Below, piece by piece: positions 53,838 through 62,362 of a stretch of DNA of 64,000 nt. Source of the stretch: Paraburkholderia terricola (GTDB taxonomy: Bacteria > Pseudomonadota > Gammaproteobacteria > Burkholderiales > Burkholderiaceae); the NCBI RefSeq assembly GCF_900142195.1, contig NZ_FRAB01000036.1, forward strand, positions 1-64,000, written 5' to 3'. The translations under genes and the position numbers were made by a program. Position 1 is the stretch's first letter. The number at the start of each line of letters is the position of its first letter. Below the pieces are notes generated by a model. It worked only from the letters and a program-made list of their open reading frames with translations, did no database searches and was not told the DNA's origin.

Positions 53838-54698
53838 ATGAATATGATGAATCAAGGCCCCGTTCCAGAAGGCGCGCGCGCGCTGGACACGGCGCCGCTG
53901 TTGAGCGTGTCGATCGTGGTCTATCGACCGGATCTGGCGATGCTCGATCGCACGCTGGAGACGCTTGCGGCTGCTCTCCGCCGCTTGCTGCTCTCGGAGA
54001 AAACGCCGCTCTATCTCATCGATAACGGCGCGCCGGAACAAGCGGCGCCAGTTCCCGCTGCCGCGCGACGCGAACCGTTCGAGCTACACGAGATTCGCGG
54101 CCACGGCAACGTCGGCTACGGACGCGGCCACAATCTCGCGCTCGAACAGATGCGCAGCCGTTATCACCTGGTGCTGAATCCCGATATCGAACTGGACGAG
54201 AACGCGCTGCGCGAGGCGCTGGACTTTCTCGAAGCGCATCGCGAGGCGGGCCTGCTCACGCCGCTGATTCGCAACGAGAACGGCGAACAGGCGTTCCTGT
54301 GCCGGCGCTTCCCGTCGGTGCTGGATCTGTTCGTGCGCGGCTTTTTGCCCGTGCCGCTGCGGCGTCCGTTCGCGCGGCGGCTGGACCACTACGAGATGCG
54401 CGACGTGATGGACGCGAGGCGCGTGTTCTGGGATCCGCCCATCGTCAGCGGCTGCTTCATGCTGTTTCGCACCGACACGCTCAAGCGCCTCGACGGCTTC
54501 GACCCGCGCTACTTCCTCTACTTCGAGGACTACGACCTCAGTCTGCGCACTCGCAAGCTCGCGCGCGTCGTGTTCGTGCCGGGTGTCGAAGTAGTCCACC
54601 ACGGTGGCGGCGCGGCGAAGAAGGGACGGAAGCACATCATGCTGTTCGCACATTCGGCCTGGACCTTCTTCCGGCGCTTTGGCTGGAAGTGGTTGTGA
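53838..54698 (+). CDS. Glycosyltransferase family 2, WbbL-like rhamnosyltransferase
   Basis: This 286-residue GT-A enzyme has SVSIVVYRPDLAMLDRTL, the loop GHGNVGYGRGHNLALEQM, LVLNPDIELDENAL as donor/metal motif, and VSGCFMLFRTDTLKRL with FLYFEDYDLSLRTRKLA. That set is typical of WbbL-type dTDP-rhamnosyltransferases. High GC returns here after the AT-rich sulfotransferase gene. The start ATG 53838 is one of three close ATGs and has no clear ribosome binding site; the frame is open further upstream but the sequence there is unsupported. It converges with the acyltransferase that ends at 54708. Confidence 0.86.
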   Translation: MNMMNQGPVPEGARALDTAPLLSVSIVVYRPDLAMLDRTLETLAAALRRLLLSEKTPLYLIDNGAPEQAAPVPAAARREPFELHEIRGHGNVGYGRGHNLALEQMRSRYHLVLNPDIELDENALREALDFLEAHREAGLLTPLIRNENGEQAFLCRRFPSVLDLFVRGFLPVPLRRPFARRLDHYEMRDVMDARRVFWDPPIVSGCFMLFRTDTLKRLDGFDPRYFLYFEDYDLSLRTRKLARVVFVPGVEVVHHGGGAAKKGRKHIMLFAHSAWTFFRRFGWKWL

Positions 54699-54707
54699 CG
54701 TGCGACC

Positions 54708-55799
54708 TCAGGGCGTCGCCAGAGCAGTCGCGGCGGCGCGGCGCTTCTTCGGCTTGAGCAGGAGGAATTTCTTCTCGATCAGATGCCACGAGATCACGGA
54801 GAGCACCAGCGTCGGTACTACCGAGATGAGGAAATTGACGTATGGTCGCCCGCCAGTGTTGAACAGATACGAGACGTTCTGCTGAACGACGAAGCCATAG
54901 ATATAGACGCCATACGAGAAGTCGCCGAAGCGCCCGGCCCATCCGAATACTGCCGGTTTGGCGAGCGAAAACGACAGGATCGCGTAGGGCAGCACGAGAT
55001 AGAGTCCGACCTCGTAGGTGATCGTGCCGTGGGGAATCGCAGCCAGCATCAGCACCGCGAGCAGGGCGGCCTGCAGGTTGTAGGCCTTCTGTGGCGCCAG
55101 AATGCGCCAGCTCGCGCCGAGGAAGAAGTACGGCGCGGCATCGAGGGCCGACACCACATCGGTCGCGTAAAAAACGATCTGGTGGGCGGGGCGGGCGAAG
55201 CGCACCAGATACAATCCCGCCGCGCACAGGATGGCCGTCGCGATGAGAATGCGCACTTTCTCGCCGCGACCCCACAGGACGACGAATGGGCAGAGGAGGT
55301 ACATCGAGAACTCGACCGGCAGGGTCCATAGCGAGCCGTTGACGGCATTCGGATAGGTGATCTTGTCGAAGACGCCCGGCAACGCGTATGACGGGTACAG
55401 TACGATGTTTCCCAAATAGCGGCGCGTCCACTCGTTCGCAAAGAATTCCTTGAGCGGCAGCCACGTAACGAGCGGCCCGAGCACGAACGCGCTGAGCACG
55501 ACGCAGACGAACAGGCCCGGGAAAATGCGCAGGCAGCGGCGCCACAGATAGCGATAGGGCGAGGGATCGCGGCGCCAGCTCTCGATCACGAGATAACCGC
55601 TGATCACGAAGAACACCTTGACTGCGAGCGTCTGCACTTCGTTGCCGAGAATGTTCGGACTTGCCACACCGCTGAGCGGAAACGCATGGCCGTACACAAC
55701 GATCAACGCCGCGATGAGGCGGATGGCATCGAAGTTGTCGCGCGGATGGGCAAGCTGGCGAGACGCGTCGGAACTCGTGGCGGGCTTCAGATTCTGCAT
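54708..55799 (-). CDS. Acyltransferase family 3 membrane protein (OafA/WbiA-like)
   Basis: This 363-residue polytopic membrane protein has the acyltransferase-3 start DNFDAIRLIAALIVVYGHAFPL with the key His, KVFFVISGYLVIESW, the RxxR-like RRCLRIFPGLFV and NGSLWTLPVEFSMY. It lacks the SGNH domain present in the protein at 645-2579. It probably O-acetylates rhamnose or another O-antigen sugar; Burkholderia O-antigen loci carry such genes (oacA, wbiA). The start at ATG 55799 is tentative; a TTG at 55880 lies upstream. It is the only minus-strand gene inside the O-antigen block. Confidence 0.88.
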   Translation of the reverse strand: MQNLKPATSSDASRQLAHPRDNFDAIRLIAALIVVYGHAFPLSGVASPNILGNEVQTLAVKVFFVISGYLVIESWRRDPSPYRYLWRRCLRIFPGLFVCVVLSAFVLGPLVTWLPLKEFFANEWTRRYLGNIVLYPSYALPGVFDKITYPNAVNGSLWTLPVEFSMYLLCPFVVLWGRGEKVRILIATAILCAAGLYLVRFARPAHQIVFYATDVVSALDAAPYFFLGASWRILAPQKAYNLQAALLAVLMLAAIPHGTITYEVGLYLVLPYAILSFSLAKPAVFGWAGRFGDFSYGVYIYGFVVQQNVSYLFNTGGRPYVNFLISVVPTLVLSVISWHLIEKKFLLLKPKKRRAAATALATP

Positions 55800-55913
55800 G
55801 GGGCGGGCAACGGGGGCCGGGATTGAAAACAAGGGATCGTAAATGATACTACACAAGGATTTTTGCAGGTCCGCCTCCAACGTGGCGGCGCGGTGTATCC
55901 GGAGCGCTGAGGC

Positions 55914-56885
55914 ATGACCTCGCGCATCGTCATCACCGGCGCCAACGGCTTCGTCGGGCGCGCGCTCACGCGTACCCTGCGTGATGCCGGCATGCAGCCG
56001 GTCGGCATCGTGCGCGATGGCGCGACGCTCGAGCGGGGCGACGAGACGGTGCGCATCGCATCGCTCGACGCGATTACGCCCGATGCCTTCGCCCGCGCCG
56101 ATTCAGTGATCCATCTCGCGGCCCGCGTCCACGTGATGCGCGACGCTGCCACCGATCCGCTTGCTGCCTTCCGCGCCACAAACGTCGACGGCACGCTGAA
56201 AGTCGCCGAAGCCGCGATGCGCGCCGGAGTGAAGCGCTTCGTCTTCGTGAGCAGCATCAAGGCGCTCGCGGAGCTCGACTCTGGCCGGCCACTCTATGAA
56301 ACCGACGAGCGTCATCCGCCCGATCCTTACGGCGTATCGAAAGCGGAAGCCGAAGTGATGCTGCAAGACTATGGCGCACCCGCGGGCCTGGAGATCGTGG
56401 TGATTCGTCCGCCGCTCGTCTACGGACCGGAGGTCCGTGCAAACTTCTTTGCATTGATGCATGCGATTGCCAGAGGCATGCCGCTGCCGATCGGCGCGGT
56501 CGCTGCGCGTCGGAGCATGGTCTACGTGGACAATCTTGTGAGCGCGCTCGTCGCCTGCGCGACGCATCCGGGTGCCGCAAACCAACTGTTTCACGTGACT
56601 GATGGCGAAGACGCGAGCGTCGCGGAACTGGCGCGCCGTCTCGGTCAGCATCTGAAGCGACCGGCGCGGCTTGTACCCGTGCCGCCCGGCGTGCTGAAGA
56701 TGGCGGGGCGGCTGACGGGAAAAACCGCCCAGATCGATCGACTGACGGGCAGCCTGCGCGTCGATTCGAGCCATATCCGCGATGTGCTGGGCTGGTCGCC
56801 CCCGTTTTCACTGGACGCAGGGCTGGCTGCCACGGCCGCGTGGTATCTGGCGTCACGACCCGCCGCCTCGGGGCGCACGGATTAA
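55914..56885 (+). CDS. wbiG: UDP-4-keto-6-deoxy-HexNAc reductase-like SDR (WbiG/WbpV type)
   Basis: This 323-residue extended SDR has ITGANGFVGRALTRTL, HLAARVHVMRD (a signature of this branch), FVSSIKALAE and DPYGVSKAEAEVML with Tyr-x3-Lys. The WbpV/WbiG group reduces or epimerises the 4-keto product of WbpM/WbiI to UDP-QuiNAc or UDP-FucNAc. It is followed by wbiH- and wbiI-like genes in the standard order. QuiNAc or FucNAc as the first O-antigen sugar is thus likely. It is divergent from the acyltransferase with a gap of about 115 bases, so a promoter should lie there. Confidence 0.86.
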   Translation: MTSRIVITGANGFVGRALTRTLRDAGMQPVGIVRDGATLERGDETVRIASLDAITPDAFARADSVIHLAARVHVMRDAATDPLAAFRATNVDGTLKVAEAAMRAGVKRFVFVSSIKALAELDSGRPLYETDERHPPDPYGVSKAEAEVMLQDYGAPAGLEIVVIRPPLVYGPEVRANFFALMHAIARGMPLPIGAVAARRSMVYVDNLVSALVACATHPGAANQLFHVTDGEDASVAELARRLGQHLKRPARLVPVPPGVLKMAGRLTGKTAQIDRLTGSLRVDSSHIRDVLGWSPPFSLDAGLAATAAWYLASRPAASGRTD

Positions 56886-57014
56886 TGTTCCGCCCGGTCG
56901 GGCGAATTAACATCCAGTAACAACCGATAAGTCCCCGTAACGCGCGAACGAGCGTTAAGCCAGCAATATCTCAGTCTCGACAATTGCGCTACCTTTACTG
57001 CATCAATATTTGGG

Positions 57015-58055
57015 ATGATCCACCCGGTGTTCCCTTTCTTTATCGATTCGCCATGGATCTCGGCCGCGTGCGTCGCGGCGGTTTCGCTCGCGGCCTGTGC
57101 GTTGATTCTCCTGACGTTGCTGCGGACCGGCCTCGCATGGCGTCTCGCGACCGATGTGCCAAACGAACGTTCGCTACACACGCTTCCAACGCCACGTGTG
57201 GGCGGCTGGGGCATCATCCCTGTGAGCGTGCTCGCGATGCTGATCGCTACGCCAACCATCTGGCTCGCGGCGGTGCTCGCGGCGGCGCTTGCGGCTGTCT
57301 CCCAGATCGACGACCGGCGTGGCTTGCCCGCGCGGGTCAGGTTCGCGGCGCACTTCGCCGCGGTGGCGGTCTTCGTCTGGGCGCACCCGGCGCCGGCGCC
57401 GCTTTGGCTGCTGGCGGGCCTGTCATTTTTACTGCTCTGGCTGGTCAATCTTTACAATTTTATGGACGGTGCGGACGGTCTCGCTGGCGGCATGTCGCTA
57501 TTCGGCTTCGCTGGCTACGCGCTCGGGGCCGCAATTTCCGGGCATCCCTCGCCGGAACTCACCTTGGCTTCGGGCTCGGTGGCGGGGGCGGCGGCGGGTT
57601 TCCTGATCTTCAACTTTCACCCGGCCAAAATCTTCCTCGGTGACGCCGGGTCGATTCCGCTCGGCTTTCTGGCGGGCGCTTTCGGCTATTGGGGCTGGAG
57701 CAACGGTGTGTGGCCGATCTGGTTCCCCGCACTGGTGTTTTCGCCGTTTATCGGCGACGCCTCGGTGACGCTCCTGCGGCGGCTCCTGCGTGGTGAAAAA
57801 ATCTGGCAGGCGCACCGCGAACATTACTACCAGCGCATGGTCCAGTACGGGCTCGGCCATTCCAAGACAGCCCTCCTATGGTATGCAGTAATGGTGGCTG
57901 GTATAGTACTTGCTGTCGGTTTGCTTGGCTGGCCTTCAACCCTTCAATGGTGTAGCGTTGGTGCTTGGGCGATCGTGCTGATATTGATGGGTATCGGAGT
58001 CGATTCACGTTGGCGTCGATTCCGGATAGCAAATTCCGAACAACCTGAGGTGTGA
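57015..58055 (+). CDS. wbiH: Undecaprenyl-phosphate sugar-1-phosphate transferase (WbiH/WbpL type)
   Basis: This 346-residue polytopic enzyme of the WecA/MraY family starts the O-antigen by loading a 6-deoxy-HexNAc phosphate on undecaprenyl phosphate. It has DVPNERSLHTLPTPRVGGWG at the first loop, VNLYNFMDGADGLAGG as the catalytic Asp-rich motif, KIFLGDAGSIPLGFL, and the His-rich loop WQAHREHYYQRMVQ. These fit the WbpL/WbcO branch, distinct from the WecA-like enzyme at 4342. ATG 57015 gives full length. Its stop overlaps the region before wbiI. Confidence 0.92.
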   Translation: MIHPVFPFFIDSPWISAACVAAVSLAACALILLTLLRTGLAWRLATDVPNERSLHTLPTPRVGGWGIIPVSVLAMLIATPTIWLAAVLAAALAAVSQIDDRRGLPARVRFAAHFAAVAVFVWAHPAPAPLWLLAGLSFLLLWLVNLYNFMDGADGLAGGMSLFGFAGYALGAAISGHPSPELTLASGSVAGAAAGFLIFNFHPAKIFLGDAGSIPLGFLAGAFGYWGWSNGVWPIWFPALVFSPFIGDASVTLLRRLLRGEKIWQAHREHYYQRMVQYGLGHSKTALLWYAVMVAGIVLAVGLLGWPSTLQWCSVGAWAIVLILMGIGVDSRWRRFRIANSEQPEV

Positions 58056-58060
58056 CGCCG

Positions 58061-59938
58061 ATGTTTCGACACAAAGCCTCATGGCTATCGTTTAGCGCCT
58101 TCGTCTTCGACCTCTGCGCAGTCGCAGGCGCCTGGCTCACAGCGTACTTGATCCGCTTCAATGGCTTCGTTCCAGTCGAGTTCTGGTCCGGCGCCGTCCG
58201 AACACTCGTCTGGGCCCTTCCTGTCTACGGTCTGATGTTCCGCATCTTCGGTCTTTACCGGGGCATGTGGGTGTTCGCGAGCTTGCCGGACCTGATGCGC
58301 ATCGCGAAGGCCGTGCTTACCGGTGCCTTTGCGATGATTATGGTGGCCGTGATGGCGCAGCCGTATCCGATCATTCCGCGCTCGGTGCTCGTTGTTTCCC
58401 CGCTCCTGCTGTTTCTTGCCATGGGCGGCTCCCGCGCACTCTACCGTGCGTCCAAGGAGTTTTATCTCTACGGCGGGCTGGTCGGGCAGGGCAAACCTGT
58501 CGTGGTACTCGGCGCGGGCAACGCCGGCGCCAATCTGGCCCGTGAACTGTCGCGTTCGAGCGAGTGGCGGCTGGTCGGTCTGCTCGATGACGACCCGGCC
58601 AAGCAAGGCCGCGAAATCTACGGCTACAAGGTCTGGGGGCCGATTAGCGACCTGCAGCACTGGGCCTCGGACATGAAGGTCGAACATGCGATCATCGCGA
58701 TCCCGTCGGCGTCGGTGGATGCACAACGGCGTGTGGCCACGCTCTGTGTTCGGGCCGGCGTCCGTGCGATGGTGTTGCCCGCACTGACCACGCTCACACA
58801 AGGCGAGGCGTTTCTGTCGCGTGTGCGTCAGATCGACTTGGAAGACTTGCTGGGACGTGAGCCGGTGCGCATTGACATGCCGCACGTCGAAGCGCTGTTG
58901 AGCGGCCGCGTTGTGATGGTCACCGGCGCGGGCGGCTCGATCGGTTCGGAGCTCTGCCGTCAGATCCTGCGCTTCGAACCGGCCCAGTTGATCGCGTTCG
59001 ATCTGTCCGAATATGCTATGTACCGGCTCACTGAAGAACTGCATGAGCGCTTTCCGAAGCTCTCCGTGGTTCCGGTGATCGGCGATGCAAAAGACTCCTT
59101 GCTGCTCGACCAAGTGCTGTCTCGCTACACGCCACACATTCTGTTTCACGCGGCGGCTTACAAGCATGTGCCTCTGATGGAGGAACTCAACGCGTGGCAG
59201 GCTGTGCGCAACAACGTGTTGGGCACGTACCGCGTCGCGCGCGCCGCGATTCGCCACGACGTGAAGCACTTCGTGCTGATTTCCACCGACAAGGCGGTGA
59301 ATCCGACCAACGTGATGGGCGCGAGCAAGCGCCTCGCGGAGATGGCCTGTCAAGCATTGCAGCAGACCAGTATGCGCACGCAGTTCGAGACCGTGCGATT
59401 TGGCAATGTGCTGGGCAGTGCCGGCAGCGTGATTCCGAAGTTTCAACAGCAGATTGCGAAGGGCGGCCCGGTCACAGTCACACATCCGGAGATTACGCGT
59501 TTCTTCATGACGATCCCTGAGGCGTCGCAACTCGTGCTGCAAGCGTCGAGCATGGGACATGGTGGCGAGATTTTCATCCTCGACATGGGCGAACCAGTCA
59601 AGATCGTCGATCTGGCGCGTGACCTGATCCGCCTGTACGGCTTTAGCGAAGAACATATTCGCATCGTGTTCACTGGCTTGCGTCCCGGCGAGAAGCTCTA
59701 CGAGGAGTTGCTGGCCGACGATGAAGCGACCACGCGAACGCCTCATCCAAAGTTGCGTATCGCGCAGGCGCGTGAAGCGCCCGACAATCTCCTCGATGAA
59801 CTGCTTCCCTGGCTGATGCAGCATCGTGTCCCGAGCGACCAGGAGGTCCGGCGCGATCTGCGGCGCTGGGTGCCGGAATACCAGCCGGCGGCCGCACCGG
59901 CGTTGCGCAGCGTGGCGCCAGTGACGCGGGCTTCCTGA
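58061..59938 (+). CDS. wbiI: UDP-GlcNAc C4,6-dehydratase, membrane type (WbiI/WbpM)
   Basis: This 625-residue inner-membrane enzyme makes UDP-4-keto-6-deoxy-GlcNAc. Four N-terminal membrane helices (about residues 10-125) lead into a first Rossmann domain (VVLGAGNAGANLAREL) and the catalytic SDR domain with TGAGGSIGSELCRQ, HAAAYKHVPLME and STDKAVNPTNVMGASKR. In the last motif Met replaces the usual Tyr, as in WbpM-type Ser-Met-Lys enzymes. ATG 58061 with GAGG 10 bases upstream was preferred to GTG 58052. It is the last gene of the O-antigen locus, 35 bases before insertion-sequence debris. Confidence 0.95.
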   Translation: MFRHKASWLSFSAFVFDLCAVAGAWLTAYLIRFNGFVPVEFWSGAVRTLVWALPVYGLMFRIFGLYRGMWVFASLPDLMRIAKAVLTGAFAMIMVAVMAQPYPIIPRSVLVVSPLLLFLAMGGSRALYRASKEFYLYGGLVGQGKPVVVLGAGNAGANLARELSRSSEWRLVGLLDDDPAKQGREIYGYKVWGPISDLQHWASDMKVEHAIIAIPSASVDAQRRVATLCVRAGVRAMVLPALTTLTQGEAFLSRVRQIDLEDLLGREPVRIDMPHVEALLSGRVVMVTGAGGSIGSELCRQILRFEPAQLIAFDLSEYAMYRLTEELHERFPKLSVVPVIGDAKDSLLLDQVLSRYTPHILFHAAAYKHVPLMEELNAWQAVRNNVLGTYRVARAAIRHDVKHFVLISTDKAVNPTNVMGASKRLAEMACQALQQTSMRTQFETVRFGNVLGSAGSVIPKFQQQIAKGGPVTVTHPEITRFFMTIPEASQLVLQASSMGHGGEIFILDMGEPVKIVDLARDLIRLYGFSEEHIRIVFTGLRPGEKLYEELLADDEATTRTPHPKLRIAQAREAPDNLLDELLPWLMQHRVPSDQEVRRDLRRWVPEYQPAAAPALRSVAPVTRAS

Positions 59939-59974
59939 GCACCGAAGGTTTTGAGGAGGTTGCCTAGTGTTGCC

Positions 59975-60017
59975 TTTCGCCGTAAAGGAGCCGGGTGATT
60001 TCGGCGTAATGGCGCCA
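59975..60017. repeat. IS21-type terminal repeats (two units)
   Basis: Two units related to the 19-base core found at 61400-61543 lie here: CGCCGTAAAGGAGCCG ending at 59993 and CGGCGTAATGGCGCCA ending at 60017, offset by 24 bases. They flank the end of the istB fragment on the minus strand and look like one end of the same or a close IS21-family element. Confidence 0.65.
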
Positions 60018-60051
60018 GTGAAAGGCGCCTGATTTGGGGCTCGAATGGGGA

Positions 60052-60363
60052 TCAAGAATCCTTGTTTTTGCCTCCTTTCGCAAGCGCTGATTTGTTGCTC
60101 TCGGGCATCGGGCGCGGAACGCGGTAGCTCTCGCCGCCGTCGAGCACGACGCGGTACGCGGCATGTCGCAGGCGATCAAGCGTTGCGGCGCCGAGCATCT
60201 TGTTGGTCGCGAACGCGTCCCCCCATTCCGTAAAATCAAGATTGCTGGTCAGGACGGTCGATGTACGTTCGTACCGTTCGGCGATCAGATCGTGGAAGTC
60301 TTCATCTTCGGGCGTGCGCATGGGTTTCAGTCCGAAATCGTCCAGTAATGTTGAGCTCAACAT
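60052..60363 (-). pseudogene. istB: IstB (IS21 helper ATPase) C-terminal fragment
   Basis: The frame encodes LLDDFGLKPMRTPEDED, the Walker B region of IstB, then SNLDFTEWGDAFATNKMLG with sensor residues and LDRLRHAAYRVVLDGGESYR. The N-terminal half with Walker A is missing. The first six residues come from the palindrome at 60346-60365 and are not IstB sequence. An intact IstB has about 250 residues; fewer than 100 remain. It points opposite to the second fragment at 60366. Confidence 0.85.
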
Positions 60364-60365
60364 TA
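60346..60365. repeat. Perfect 20-bp palindrome at IstB-IstB junction
   Basis: TAATGTTGAG followed by CTCAACATTA is a perfect palindrome of 20 bases. It lies exactly where two different istB fragments meet head to head, so both frames start with the same Met-Leu-Ser-Ser-Thr-Leu. Confidence 0.95.
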
Positions 60366-60635
60366 ATTGATGATTGGGGAATGGCTCCCCTCGACACGAT
60401 GGTCCGAAACGATCTGCTCGAGATGATCGATGACCGCTCGGCGGGAAAGGCGACCATCATCACCAGCCAGTTACCGATTGAGCACTGGCATGGATGGATC
60501 GGCGACGAGACCATCGCCGACGCAATGCTCGACCGTCTCATGCAGCGTCATCACCGGATCACGCTCACCGGTGAATCCCTCAGAAAGGCATCCCCAAAAC
60601 CCAGCGTCCTGGAGCCCGAACTCGACCAGGACTAA
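60366..60635 (+). pseudogene. istB: Second IstB C-terminal fragment, different subgroup
   Basis: The text IDDWGMAPLDTMVRNDLLEM, TIITSQLPIEHWHGWIGDE and MLDRLMQRHHRITLTGESLRK matches the second half of IstB ATPases from another IS21 subgroup (Asp-Asp-Trp-Gly instead of Asp-Asp-Phe-Gly). The N-terminal Walker A half is missing, as in the opposing fragment. It is followed at 60683 by two direct repeats that resemble an IS21 right end. Confidence 0.85.
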
Positions 60636-60682
60636 CGGGAAAATCTACAATCAACACCGCGCAACGCCCAACCCCGCCGAAT

Positions 60683-60722
60683 CGGTCACGTTCCCGAAAT
60701 CGGCGGTCACGTTCGCCGAAAT
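60683..60722 (+). repeat. Two direct repeats after istB fragment
   Basis: CGGTCACGTTCCCGAAAT (60683-60700) and CGGTCACGTTCGCCGAAAT (60704-60722) are near-identical copies spaced by 3 bases. They fit the multiple transposase-binding repeats found at IS21-family ends. Confidence 0.7.
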
Positions 60723-61004
60723 ACGCACTCCATTGCGCAGGGCAAAACCCGCTCTCCGACACCTGCGCGCGATACTCGGCGAATACAACTGCCCGGTTGA
60801 ATGCATTGCCATATTCGCTGCCTCGCATTGCGTGCTTGACCCGACGTTGCCGGAAACAATCATGCAAGCCGCCGAGCTGCACCATTTTATGCGCACGCGG
60901 TTGAACCGCTTCCGCGACTGTCATCCCCGATATCTCGATTCGGACAGAATCGCCGCACATTTGCAGTGGCGATGTGCGGATTGGGGCAAGAGCTGACGCA
61001 GGCA

Positions 61005-61315
61005 AACAGCGATGCGCGACAGCCGCGAGCATCGGGTCACGGACGATGTCCCGGCCGCGATCCCCGGTCGTCGCCGCTCAGCTCATCGTCTCGCGGTCGC
61101 AGCAGTCCAGCCAAACGTCAAGCGCAGCAGCTCGCCGTTATCGCGACGAAACACGAGCCATCAGAACACCAGCGCTGAGCTCCTCGCCGGGTCGACCTTG
61201 TCGTCACATCGATGCGAGCGCGGTGGCATACGGCTGCGCTCGAACAATAAGCGGTGCCCGCGCAGGATGCGACGGACCCGCTTGCCGTTCACGGGGAGCT
61301 GTGCCTTGGCTCTCC
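61005..61315 (-). pseudogene. IS3-family OrfB transposase remnant
   Basis: On the minus strand, QLPVNGKRVRRILRGHRLLF is followed by DDKVDPARSS, then a stop, then WLVFRRDNGELLRLTFG. After a one-base shift near 61108 the reading goes on as LDCCDRETMS, a stop in place of Trp, AATTGDRGRDIVRDPMLAAV. This matches the middle of IS3-family OrfB (integrase core with DNGE and the LDCxDRE strand). Two stops and one frameshift show that it is dead. It starts near 61315 and loses similarity at about 61010. No ends of the element were found. Confidence 0.75.
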
Positions 61316-61399
61316 CGCTCGCTTAAGGGCTAAATACCGTCACTTCGGGAGATGCCAAGCGGTCCGCGCCCGAAGTCCAGCGGCTTATAAATTGTCACT

Positions 61400-61543
61400 G
61401 ACCGGCGTTATGGAGCCATTCCGGGATCGGCGTATGGGCGCCACCTGATGATCGGCGCATAGGCGCCAGCGCAGGATCGGCGTTATGGCGCCAGTCCGTG
61501 ACCGGCGTAAAGGAGCCAGTCAATGATCGGCGTATAGGCGCCA
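61400..61543 (+). repeat. Six iteron-like repeats with 25-bp period (IS21-family left end)
   Basis: Six copies of a 19-base core, about GATCGGCGTATAGGCGCCA, begin at 61400, 61425, 61450, 61475, 61500 and 61525, each followed by a 6-base variable spacer. Units 1 and 5 share the variant GACCGGCG...GGAGCCA. They lie about 75 bases before the truncated istA and are probably transposase-binding sites of the element's left end. The exact 25-base period is striking. Confidence 0.9.
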
Positions 61544-61616
61544 CTGGCGCGGGGTGTTGAACGCGATTCGAACTTTCCAGATGGGTACGCTCCCGTTCTT
61601 TCTGAACGGAGTGTCC

Positions 61617-62249
61617 ATGACCAACCGGAGGTTCGAATTGTTTGAGTACCGTCAAGTCCTTGTCCGCATGCGGCAAGGCGATTCTGATCGCGACATCGGG
61701 CGTAGCGGCCTGATGGGTCGCAAGAAGTTGACCGCTGTTCGTCGTATGGCCGACGAGCGCGGCTGGCTGAATCCCGGGCAGCCGTTGCCTGACGATACCG
61801 TGATTGCCGGCGTGTTTGGCCGCACTCCACATTTGCCGAGCACATGCGTGTCCACGCTCGAGCCGTTTCGCGAGCAGATCCGTGACTGGCGTGATGCCGG
61901 CGTTCAGGGCACAACGATTCACCACGCGCTGAAACGCAACCATGGCTACACCGGCAGCTACTCGGCGGTGCGCCGTATCCTGCTGGGCCTGAGGGCCGAA
62001 CGCGGCGTGCCGGCCACAACGATCCTTGAGTTTGCGCCAGCGGAGGCCGCACAGGTTGACTTCGGCGCCGGGCCGGTACTACCACATGAATCGGGCGCGC
62101 AGATCAAGACGTGGTTCTTCGTCATGACCCTCTGCTGGTCGCGGCACCAGTATGTCGAGCTCGTGCTCGACCAGACCGTCGAGACATGGCTGGCTTGCCA
62201 CCGTCGCGCCTTTGAGTGGTTTGGCGGCTGCCCGGGCCGCATCATCATC
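61617..62249 (+). pseudogene. istA: Truncated IstA transposase (IS21 family)
   Basis: The fragment of about 210 residues starts MTNRRFELFEYRQVLVRM with a helix-turn-helix (GDSDRDIGRSGLMGRKK), a second DNA-binding region (GTTIHHALKRNHGYTGSY) and the start of the DDE integrase core: EAAQVDFGAG with the first Asp, and GGCPGRIIID with the second. It breaks off exactly at that second Asp, where foreign sequence from the recombinase element begins at 62250. The frame runs on to 62501 only by chance. IstA normally has 400-500 residues with a third acidic residue, so it is inactive. Confidence 0.9.
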
Positions 62250-62273
62250 GATTTTGTTGCCGGGAACAAAATC
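62250..62273. repeat. 9-6-9 inverted-arm site at the element edge (putative recombinase core)
   Basis: GATTTTGTT (62250-62258), a 6-base centre GCCGGG, and AACAAAATC (62265-62273) form perfect inverted arms. Size and symmetry are those of a tyrosine-recombinase crossover core. The site lies exactly where istA homology ends, about 90 bases beyond the recombinase gene's stop. Confidence 0.6.
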
Positions 62274-62362
62274 GGGCTTCTGTGCCCGAGGCCGTTATGT
62301 GGCGGTCGACGCAGATTTGTACTGCTGTCGGGAGGAGCGCGAATGTCTGGGCACATAACGAG

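Noticed and set aside
58085..60055. 656-codon minus-strand frame opposite wbiI
   Set aside because: Antisense of WbiI; His/Arg-rich and without motifs.
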